Source: a virus
Strand: one strand, 5' to 3'
Length of the DNA: 20,572 bases
Virus record (IMG/VR): IMGVR_UViG_3300042402_005518
Coordinates: 1 to 20,572 of that record
The notes below the pieces were generated by a model. It saw only the letters and a list, made by a program, of their open reading frames with translations, made no database searches and was not told the DNA's origin. Position numbers and translations under genes: made by a program. Each line of letters begins with the position of its first letter. Within the stretch, counting starts at the first letter, position 1. Below are positions 1-6,176 of this stretch, piece by piece.

Positions 1-39
1 CAACTTGAAAAAAGTTATTTTTTTGGGCACAATAACCCA

Positions 40-73
40 ATAAAAATAAAAAACCCCTCGGTTAGGAGGGGTT
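40..73 (-). terminator. Rho-independent terminator closing the head-gene block
   Basis: On the minus strand an 8-bp perfect stem (AACCCCTC / GAGGGGTT, 52-73) with a 6-nt loop is followed by a T-rich tract (51 down to 40). It begins 4 bases past the stop of the small gene at 78-290, so it probably ends the leftward morphogenesis transcript. Confidence 0.85.
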
Positions 74-77
74 AGTG

Positions 78-290
78 TTACTCTTCAATAACTTCGTCAA
101 TCTTACTTTCGGATACCGAGGTGATTCGCCAATCATGTTGAAACCCTTGATATCTTGAAGTTACCTTCGCTTCTACATCGGTAACTGAGAAGGCTTTTAC
201 GAGTTTTTCTTCTCTAATTTTTTTAATTTTACCTGACTCTTCATCGGGTAAATCGTAAGTGATTTTTGCTACAAAATATTTTTCGTCCAT
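78..290 (-). CDS. Small protein resembling the N-terminal part of DUF4494 proteins
   Basis: This 70-residue soluble protein has no signal peptide or membrane segment. Its pattern (YFVAKITYDL, a charged turn, then KLVKAFSVTDVEAKV and a WRITSV strand) resembles from memory the start of DUF4494 proteins of Bacteroidota, which are usually longer. The family has no assigned function that I know. The gene is last in the leftward head operon, 10 nt after the prohead protease, and is followed at once by a terminator. The ATG start fits the spacing; there is no Shine-Dalgarno sequence. The CDS call is firm, the family link tentative. Confidence 0.75.
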   Translation of the reverse strand: MDEKYFVAKITYDLPDEESGKIKKIREEKLVKAFSVTDVEAKVTSRYQGFQHDWRITSVSESKIDEVIEE

Positions 291-300
291 GATATGTAAT

Positions 301-1011
301 TTATTTGGTTAAATAATCGGACAATTTCTTCATTAAGTCAACCGATTTGTCTATTGACCCTTGAGATTTTCTTTGTGTCTCTTCGTCCAAATTTTCTTCA
401 AAATTCTTTCTTTCTTCAGGGTCGGTAAATAAATAAGCACCTGGTGTGGATGGTGAAGATACCAAGTCAAAACAGATTAATTCAAAATCGTCTTGTACTT
501 CATTTCTGTCTCCAACCTTTTTTAAAGAACCAACTCCACGAGAAGATATACCTAAAGTAACCCCTTGTCTTAATAAGTTAGCCGCTTGGTCACCCTTTGT
601 AGAGACAATCCCTCTTTCATGAAAACCTGGTGAGGTTAATAACTTTAATTTACCCATTAAAATAATACCGTCCCACCAAACATCCGTAATTATGTGAGAT
701 ACACGGTCTAAGTCAATCAATGATGACTCAGGGTGATTTAATTCAGAAAGAGATGTTCCTTTTTGAATCATCTTTTTATAGTTGTCTGATTCTCTTTTTA
801 AAATTCTTTCGGGGTAAATTCTTCCGTTTCTATTTGGTGTGTTGTATTTTTGTAATACGGCATAAAACTCAAACGGCTTTGAATGGTCTAACATATCTTT
901 CTTCATTTGTTCCATCAAATGGATATTGTTATTTTCGTTTGGGGATAGGTATCCCGCATCGTATTCAATTAATATACCACGCCCTGTGTCGTTAGGTCCT
1001 AATATCTTCAT
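301..1011 (-). CDS. 21: Prohead core protease, T4 gp21-like
   Basis: This is the maturation protease that in T4-like phages cleaves scaffold and capsid proteins inside the prohead. At 236 residues it is close to T4 gp21 in length. Family signatures are visible: a catalytic-His block ELNHPES (His93), a nucleophile block LGISSRGVG (Ser156 or Ser157) and the ICFDLVSSPSTPGA block (Asp182 is the likely third residue). The charged C-terminal tail from about residue 198 may be an inhibitory or targeting tail. The position downstream of terminase, portal and core-type genes repeats the T4 order 17-20-67/68-21; scaffold (22) and major capsid (23) would be expected further left, outside the window. A TATTTATA element lies 10 nt before the ATG. 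Which serine is catalytic cannot be settled from this one sequence. Confidence 0.92.
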   Translation of the reverse strand: MKILGPNDTGRGILIEYDAGYLSPNENNNIHLMEQMKKDMLDHSKPFEFYAVLQKYNTPNRNGRIYPERILKRESDNYKKMIQKGTSLSELNHPESSLIDLDRVSHIITDVWWDGIILMGKLKLLTSPGFHERGIVSTKGDQAANLLRQGVTLGISSRGVGSLKKVGDRNEVQDDFELICFDLVSSPSTPGAYLFTDPEERKNFEENLDEETQRKSQGSIDKSVDLMKKLSDYLTK

Positions 1012-1021
1012 AACTTTTACT

Positions 1022-1029
1022 TATAAATA
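1022..1029 (-). promoter_or_regulatory. TATTTATA element 10 nt before the protease gene
   Basis: The coding strand reads ATATATTTATA, then 10 nt, then ATG. It matches the element 10 nt before the gene at 10175-11050. It contains TATATTTA, one base from the Bacteroidota -7 box TAnnTTTG. Confidence 0.5.
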
Positions 1030-1039
1030 TATTGGAACA

Positions 1040-1483
1040 CTAAATAAATGCTTTTTCAGTTTTAGAAACGGTAAAATCAAAATTGGGGTTTTTCTTCATA
1101 TTTTCTTGATATACAAATTTTGCAATCATTTTTAATTTGTCTTTTAGTTCGTTTGATTTAAAATCCATTTCTTTTTTCATAAAAAAAGTCATTTCCAAAT
1201 TCATAAAACTTTTTTTGTCTAATTGAATTCCACTTGTTCGTAAATCCAAATCAACAATATAATTTGGTTGGAATGTTTCTAAATCAACAATGTCTAATAT
1301 GTTGTGTTTTATGTTTCTACTTAAGTTTGCAACCACACGATTCCAATTATCACTTGAGATTACGGGGGTTGCCCATGTTTGAATATTTAGATAAACCGAT
1401 TTCAAATTTTTAGAGTCCACAGTACCATACGTCACCTTAATAGAATCAAATCCTATTATCTTTGAGGTTTTTCCTTTTTTCAT
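1040..1483 (-). CDS. Conserved-type phage protein of unknown function in the head block
   Basis: I do not recognise a named family. From the ATG chosen here the protein has 147 residues, rich in beta-type segments at first (IIGFDSIKVTYGTV, VYLNIQTWATPV) and with a Lys-rich helical C-terminal third. The open frame extends upstream to an ATG at 1525, but that extension (MYIFKNKHFICTKL) is coded by very AT-rich sequence and looks like leader; the start at 1483 gives MKKGKTSK, a more usual N-terminus. It lies between the core-type gene and the protease, the place of gp67/gp68 in T4, so a head-assembly role is possible. It faces the bS21 gene across a 95-nt divergent spacer. Confidence 0.72.
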   Translation of the reverse strand: MKKGKTSKIIGFDSIKVTYGTVDSKNLKSVYLNIQTWATPVISSDNWNRVVANLSRNIKHNILDIVDLETFQPNYIVDLDLRTSGIQLDKKSFMNLEMTFFMKKEMDFKSNELKDKLKMIAKFVYQENMKKNPNFDFTVSKTEKAFI

Positions 1484-1566
1484 TAATTTTGTACATATAA
1501 AATGTTTATTTTTAAAAATATACAAACAGAATGTATTTCAGTCAAACTTTTTTTAAATTATGGTTG

Positions 1567-1574
1567 TATTTAAT
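1567..1574 (+). promoter_or_regulatory. TATTTAAT element 4 nt before the bS21 start
   Basis: On the plus strand TATTTAAT is followed by 4 nt and the ATG at 1579. The portal gene has the same octamer 3 nt before its ATG. This geometry supports 1579 over the upstream ATG at 1531 as the start of bS21. Confidence 0.45.
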
Positions 1575-1578
1575 TTAT

Positions 1579-1773
1579 ATGCTAAAAGTTGAAATTAACA
1601 AAAATATCGGATTAGAAAAGGCCTTAAAGATTCTCAAAGGTAAGGTTATTAAAACCAAACAAAATGAAGAATTAAGAAAACGTACTGAGTATGTAAAGAA
1701 AACTACTCAAAAAAGAGAGAAAATGAAAAAGGCCAAATTTAAACAATCCATACAATTAAAAACACAATCATAA
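1579..1773 (+). CDS. rpsU: Ribosomal protein bS21 homologue
   Basis: bS21 binds the small ribosomal subunit near the 3' end of 16S rRNA, next to the anti-Shine-Dalgarno sequence. From the internal ATG the protein has 64 residues, the normal size for the Bacteroidota form, and keeps the family layout: a short beta start (MLKVEINKNIGLEKALK), then a long basic helix (LRKRTEYVKKTTQKREKMKK) and a basic tail. The frame is open from an ATG at 1531, but those 16 extra hydrophobic residues are foreign to bS21. The gene lies on the plus strand inside the minus-strand head operon and its stop overlaps the convergent gene's stop (TCATAA, 1768-1773). bS21 genes are known in several phage lineages. In flavobacterial ribosomes bS21 takes part in hiding the anti-Shine-Dalgarno sequence, so a viral copy could change initiation; that effect is inference. 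Confidence 0.88.
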   Translation: MLKVEINKNIGLEKALKILKGKVIKTKQNEELRKRTEYVKKTTQKREKMKKAKFKQSIQLKTQS

Positions 1774-2472
1774 CCCCTCGTATAAGTTCTTCAACTTAAC
1801 GTAGTTATACTTGTTGTATTCTTCTTGTTTTACAAACGAGATTGTTTCGTTAATCTTGTGTCTCATTAAATCATCGTGATTACCCTCAGACAAGACATCT
1901 AACTTGTCCAAAGTCTTTTGTTTGTATCCTTCAAACAAACCATTCAATTCCTCATCACCTTTTCCCAAAATGTCTTTTAAATTACTTTTGGTTGATTCAT
2001 CTAAAGATTCAATATAGTTCTTAATAACATTCTTTCTAATTATTTCTACTGAAGACAAAGGAATATTTAAACTTTCTTTTTGAATTGGTTTTTTAATTAG
2101 AGACTCAACAATTTGTGACTTGGCCAAAATCTTCTCTTTTAATTTTAATGGGTCAGTATTAACCAAATCATCAATTTTAGAGTATCTGTTTTCACATACT
2201 GTTGATAATATCCATTTGTCAAAACTTGCAGTTTTTACAACTTTTGATAATTCTTTAATTTGAGAAACTGATTCATTCACATATTCCTCGGCAAACGATT
2301 TATCAAATCCTTGTTCTTTTGATAACTCAGAATACAAAAAATAAATTTTTGACAAATCTTTATTCTCCAAAACTAATTTTTGGAATTTTTTTATATCCTC
2401 AGAAAGGGTCTTATCAATGTAAGATTCTGATAACAAATATTCTACTTTACTAAATTTTTCTCCAAAGTTCAT
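1768..2472 (-). CDS. Helical, charged protein in prohead-core position
   Basis: No named family is recognised. The 234-residue protein is almost entirely charged helix (Lys, Glu, Asp, Ser, Leu), with no cysteine cluster, signal peptide or membrane segment; examples are DIKKFQKLVLENKDLSK and RKNVIKNYIESLDESTK. It follows the portal gene by 11 nt and precedes the protease, where T4 has the small core proteins gp67 and gp68. A role as prohead core or portal-associated protein is inferred from position and composition only. TATTTATT lies 3 nt before the ATG. Its TGA stop overlaps the TAA stop of the convergent bS21 gene. Confidence 0.8.
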   Translation of the reverse strand: MNFGEKFSKVEYLLSESYIDKTLSEDIKKFQKLVLENKDLSKIYFLYSELSKEQGFDKSFAEEYVNESVSQIKELSKVVKTASFDKWILSTVCENRYSKIDDLVNTDPLKLKEKILAKSQIVESLIKKPIQKESLNIPLSSVEIIRKNVIKNYIESLDESTKSNLKDILGKGDEELNGLFEGYKQKTLDKLDVLSEGNHDDLMRHKINETISFVKQEEYNKYNYVKLKNLYEGL

Positions 2473-2475
2473 GAT

Positions 2476-2483
2476 AATAAATA
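2476..2483 (-). promoter_or_regulatory. TATTTATT element 3 nt before ATG
   Basis: The coding strand reads AATATTTATTATC then ATG at 2472. It is one of the copies with 3-4 nt spacing. Confidence 0.45.
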
Positions 2484-4337
2484 TTATGAGTTTAACAATC
2501 TATCCAATTCACCATCCATATCACCTAAAGATTTTCTCCCTTTACCCAAGTCCAAATAATCATTGGGGGTTAAAAAATCACCTTCTAATAGAATGTTATA
2601 GTTATTTCCCTTTCCTTCAGGAACTGTTTCTCCTCCCGGAGGTGGTGGTGGGGGTCCTCCTAATTCCTCACCTGAAGGTGGTCCACCAAGTTCTCCTCCC
2701 AAAGGTGGCGGTGGTGGTGTTCCAAAATCACTACCTCCAAAGTCACCTCCACCACCAAGTTCTGCACCTGGTGTTGGAACCGCTCCACCTGTTTGACCAC
2801 TAAGTTGACCATAAAGTTTGTCAACATTATCAAATAATCCGGTCTTACTAATAACCGCAGCAGTGTTTTGTAATTCGGCGGAAACCGCTCTTTCTAATCT
2901 TTGTTGTTGTAAATCCAACTTAATTTCTTCATCTGAGAATCCAAGTATGTGTTTCTTAGCCCATGATTGAGATGTTGGTGCGATACCTTCAATTGCGGTA
3001 GTTGCGTCTTTATACAATAACATTTTTTCTTTCCAAACATCAATTGCCAATAATTCGGCTTGTTTTGATGGATTTGTCAACCCTAATGTAAAGTTACCCA
3101 ATTCATCTTCAAAACCTAATAAAAACAAGTGAACAATAGCCACCTTGTTTAATTCGGCAATCATTGATTTTTGAATTCTATTAATCGTTCTTGCGAAACG
3201 AATATCCAATAATGACAAGTTTTTACCATCACCTACCGTCTCCTCAAATCCTAAGAATGCTTTTGGAATTCTTAATGCGGTTAACAATTTCTTTTGAATA
3301 TATTCAATATCCGCAATCTCCGATAAGTTTTGAGCTCCCGGTAAAGTGTCAATAGGACTTGGTGCTGACGGGTCACGAACAGGAACAAAGAAATCTTGGT
3401 CAACCGCCATTTGGTTGTATCTCATATCCACGTTACCTGTTTTTGAATCCGTAACTTGGTCTCTTTTAAAGTTATTAGCAAATTTCTGAACGTAAGGTTG
3501 AACGTCTTTATCATCCATGTTACCAACGTAAACTTTGAATACACGTCTTTCAGGTGCTCTTGATGTTCTATAAATTAACATCGCATCTTCCGCTAACACT
3601 AATTGTTTCCAAGTTCTACGTGCCTTTTCTAACATAGAAGTTCCGTATGGTAATCTTCTATCATCACCCAACAAACGGAAGTGAGCAATTTCCCACGACT
3701 GATATTCCATTTGTTTATTTTTCCAAGCAAATTTCAGGGCTTTTTGTTCATTTTGTCCCGTGGCAACCGTATTTGGTGTCATACCTCTTTCAATACGTTC
3801 CATTTCAATGTTTGGTAATTGGAAAGAACCTACAACTCCTTTTTCAGGGTCAAGTTTCAAAAACACAAAATTGTCACCATACTTACATACGTTTCTTGTC
3901 CACATTTGTAAGTTAGTGTTAACATCCAATACATTGTTAAATAAATCAGTCAAAATAGATTTAATTCTTTTTGATTCAGAATAAATCTGTAACAAATATC
4001 CGTTTTCATCTACTGTTGTAGACTCTTCAGCGTACGCATCCAAAGCCGCAGAGATTTCGGGAGTATACTCCATACTCTCATAATCATAAAATGCTGATAG
4101 TCTAGTTGGTTCGTAATAAACGGCTTGTTGGTAAAGATTATTTTCTATCTTTGCCCACTGATTAGAAAGAAATGCGGTTTGTTGTGCTTGGAGTTTTTCT
4201 AACTCGTATTGTCTTTTATCAGTAGTTCTAAGTAATTCTTTTTTATCGTACTTGTAGACAGGGGCATCTTGACCCAAAAGGGAATCAGGTCCAAAGGTTT
4301 GGGTTAACCTCTGCCATATAGTCATATTATCGCTCAT
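2484..4337 (-). CDS. 20: Portal vertex protein, T4 gp20-like
   Basis: The portal is the dodecameric ring at one capsid vertex through which DNA is packaged; it nucleates the prohead. The 617-residue protein has the gp20 layout: an N-terminal region with a Tyr/Glu-rich segment (YDYESMEYTPEISAALDAYAEE, about residues 85-106, quoted here only in part by position), a wing/stem region with RAPERRVFKVYVGNMDD, and a conserved segment with IQKKLLTALRIPKAFLGFEE and DIRFARTINRIQKSM. T4 gp20 has about 524 residues; the extra length is mainly a Gly/Pro-rich tail from residue 517 that includes runs of five and six prolines, then an acidic end. The gene comes 26 nt after terminase. A TATTTAAT element lies 3 nt before the ATG. 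Confidence 0.93.
   Translation of the reverse strand: MSDNMTIWQRLTQTFGPDSLLGQDAPVYKYDKKELLRTTDKRQYELEKLQAQQTAFLSNQWAKIENNLYQQAVYYEPTRLSAFYDYESMEYTPEISAALDAYAEESTTVDENGYLLQIYSESKRIKSILTDLFNNVLDVNTNLQMWTRNVCKYGDNFVFLKLDPEKGVVGSFQLPNIEMERIERGMTPNTVATGQNEQKALKFAWKNKQMEYQSWEIAHFRLLGDDRRLPYGTSMLEKARRTWKQLVLAEDAMLIYRTSRAPERRVFKVYVGNMDDKDVQPYVQKFANNFKRDQVTDSKTGNVDMRYNQMAVDQDFFVPVRDPSAPSPIDTLPGAQNLSEIADIEYIQKKLLTALRIPKAFLGFEETVGDGKNLSLLDIRFARTINRIQKSMIAELNKVAIVHLFLLGFEDELGNFTLGLTNPSKQAELLAIDVWKEKMLLYKDATTAIEGIAPTSQSWAKKHILGFSDEEIKLDLQQQRLERAVSAELQNTAAVISKTGLFDNVDKLYGQLSGQTGGAVPTPGAELGGGGDFGGSDFGTPPPPPLGGELGGPPSGEELGGPPPPPPGGETVPEGKGNNYNILLEGDFLTPNDYLDLGKGRKSLGDMDGELDRLLNS
2619..2789 (-). repeat. Gly/Pro-rich low-complexity tail of the portal gene
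   Basis: Residues 517-573 of the portal are built from GG, ELGG, PSGEELGG and PPPPP blocks. The degenerate repeats make an unstructured, probably flexible stretch. The plus-strand open frame here is only its shadow. Confidence 0.7.
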
Positions 4338-4340
4338 ATT

Positions 4341-4348
4341 ATTAAATA
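4341..4348 (-). promoter_or_regulatory. TATTTAAT element 3 nt before the portal ATG
   Basis: The coding strand reads TTATATTTAATAAT then ATG at 4337; TATATTTA within it is one base from TAnnTTTG. Confidence 0.45.
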
Positions 4349-4363
4349 TAATTTGATATTCAT

Positions 4364-6139
4364 TTATCTAAACCCCATTCCTCCAAAGACCCATCTATAA
4401 TCTTGATAATCTTGTCTGGTTGGTTGATTTCTATAAACATTTTTATCGGATTCCCTATCATTGAATACAGGTATGTTAGGATTAAAACTTGTTACGTCTG
4501 AATTGTCATGAGAGTTTACCGCCCAAGATTCTAACATAACTTTTGTTAAATCGTCCACCTTTTTCAATTGAGCGAATGATAACTCACTTACGTAAATTCC
4601 CATCGCCAAACTCATTAATAAGTCATCATGTTGACCTTTCATGTGGTCAGGTCTTCCATTAAGATAAACAAATGTGTTCATCTCATTTAACAGTCTCAAT
4701 GAGTAAATCCTAAACCCATGTCTAATCGCTTCTTCAAAGGCACTGATAATTTGAACACGTTTTGAGTTAAAGTTAATACCGGGTATTTTGTCGGCGGTTT
4801 TTGGGTCAAATTTCCATTTATTCCCCATCTCAACACCATCCACATATAAATCTCTGTAACCTAGTTCTTGGAGTTTTCTTGATGTGGCAACACCCATACC
4901 GCCTGTAATATCAACAACAATATATGCCGAATACATGGTGGCCCATTTGTATGCAATTTCCGCCAACATATCAGGTGGTGTCTTTCCAACATATTCCAAA
5001 ACCTGTTCTCTTTCATCAAAATCTATGATTTGGATAGATGAAAAATCTTCAGAGTCTCCACGAGATACGTCTACACCCATTACATATTTGTGCCCCATTT
5101 GTGGTTCTTTCCATATCCATAAACTATTTGCCATCATTTTAGATGATGGTTCTTTAATCATGGTTTCAGATAATTTTTGTAGAAGGTTTGAGTCAAATAC
5201 GTTATCACCCGAACCCAAGAAATTACACTCTAACTCCTGAGATATTTTTCTTTTATCATACTTTAACTTTTTAACCATTGACTCAAACCATGCCGAACAT
5301 GGCTTGTATCCTTTGTCAATAAGTTCTTTAACATATTCAATGTCCCTTTGATACGGGTCACCGCTCAAATCAAGTATCTCTGTGTTTGGATAATTGTTTC
5401 TATCTAATAAAAAATCAACCAAACTGTCCGTCTTAACCATTTGTAAGTCTCGAGTATAACGTGGGTCACGGTACCAATACATGTCGGATACCTTGAATTC
5501 GTTTACTCCTTTAGAGGCTTGTTCGTAGATACTATAGTAAATTGGGTCGTATCCGTTTGGTGTTGAAATAACTATCACTTTACCACCTGTAGAAAGTGAC
5601 GCCATACAAGCCGCCCAAAAATCATCATCGGCATCAATGTACGCCGCCTCGTCAAATATAAGTATGGTTGGGGTATAACCACGAAGTGCATCTTTTGATG
5701 TTGCAACGGCTTTTACTTCACATTTGTTTGTTAGTTTGAAGTGTCTTGCGGCGTTCTTTTCAGGTGAGAAACCAACATTAACCCATTTTGGCCATTGTTC
5801 GGTAAATTCCCTAACTTTGTTTGCCATTTCCACCGCAGTATCCAATTTGTTGGCGATTATCAATATTTTTTCGGGTTTGTTTTTGTTTGCAAACACCAAT
5901 CTTTTTGATACCCAAGCTGCGGTAACTGTAGATACACCAGCCTGACGATATTTTAAAGCAATATTTTCATTGTAAGAATCATAATCCTGAATCAATCTAA
6001 CTTGGTCAGGAAACAATTCTAACGGAACGTATTTTGATTGAGTGTTATCGTAAGTATGTAAATACGTTTTTAGTGCGTATGGTGTATTCTTAATACACCT
6101 TGCAGTTTCTAAAAGTAATTGTTCTTTAGTTATAGCCAT
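4364..6139 (-). CDS. 17: Terminase large subunit, T4 gp17-like
   Basis: This is the DNA-packaging motor: an ATPase that pumps DNA into the prohead through the portal and a nuclease that cuts the concatemer. The 591 residues (T4 gp17 has 610) show the ATPase Walker A KYRQAGVST (63-71), Walker B TILIFDEAAY with Asp163-Glu164, and the coupling motif ISTPNG (191-196). The RNase H-like nuclease domain follows with metal-binding acids in GVDVSRGDSED (Asp357), IVVDITGGMG (Asp410) and QHDDLLMSLAMG (Asp505/506). No intein or frameshift is seen. An intrinsic terminator hairpin, with a TATTTATT element in its centre, lies directly before the ATG. Confidence 0.97.
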   Translation of the reverse strand: MAITKEQLLLETARCIKNTPYALKTYLHTYDNTQSKYVPLELFPDQVRLIQDYDSYNENIALKYRQAGVSTVTAAWVSKRLVFANKNKPEKILIIANKLDTAVEMANKVREFTEQWPKWVNVGFSPEKNAARHFKLTNKCEVKAVATSKDALRGYTPTILIFDEAAYIDADDDFWAACMASLSTGGKVIVISTPNGYDPIYYSIYEQASKGVNEFKVSDMYWYRDPRYTRDLQMVKTDSLVDFLLDRNNYPNTEILDLSGDPYQRDIEYVKELIDKGYKPCSAWFESMVKKLKYDKRKISQELECNFLGSGDNVFDSNLLQKLSETMIKEPSSKMMANSLWIWKEPQMGHKYVMGVDVSRGDSEDFSSIQIIDFDEREQVLEYVGKTPPDMLAEIAYKWATMYSAYIVVDITGGMGVATSRKLQELGYRDLYVDGVEMGNKWKFDPKTADKIPGINFNSKRVQIISAFEEAIRHGFRIYSLRLLNEMNTFVYLNGRPDHMKGQHDDLLMSLAMGIYVSELSFAQLKKVDDLTKVMLESWAVNSHDNSDVTSFNPNIPVFNDRESDKNVYRNQPTRQDYQDYRWVFGGMGFR

Positions 6140-6170
6140 AAAAAAACCCTATATTAATAAATATAGGGTT
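6140..6170 (-). terminator. Terminator hairpin abutting the terminase start codon
   Basis: An 11-bp perfect inverted repeat (6145-6155 / 6160-6170, arm AACCCTATATT) with a 4-nt loop is followed on the minus strand by seven T's that run into the terminase ATG at 6139. It starts 6 nt after the stop of the upstream gene. Stem and U-tract have the form of a rho-independent terminator, though the lower stem is AT-rich. Confidence 0.72.
6156..6163 (-). promoter_or_regulatory. TATTTATT element inside the terminator hairpin
   Basis: TATATTTATT lies at the hairpin apex on the coding strand, 16 nt before the terminase ATG. A transcript starting just after it would carry only the 3' arm and so could not form the terminator. 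Confidence 0.35.
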
Positions 6171-6176
6171 CTGTTG

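Noticed and set aside
1-40. Hairpins AACTT/AAGTT and TTGGG/CCCAA at the left edge
   Set aside because: Stems are only 5 bp, and the neighbouring genes are outside the window, so function cannot be judged.
1022-1029. T4 late promoter TATAAATA
   Set aside because: TATAAATA lies on the plus strand, opposite to the genes; on the coding strand the sequence is TATTTATA, so it was treated as a different element.
1516-1546. Minus-strand promoter TTG-N20-TATATTTT before the gene at 1040-1483
   Set aside because: The -7 box lacks the final G and the region is nearly pure A/T, so the match is weak.
1531-1578. Longer bS21 starting at the ATG at 1531
   Set aside because: The 16 extra hydrophobic residues do not belong to bS21, and the element TATTTAAT with 4-nt spacing points to 1579.
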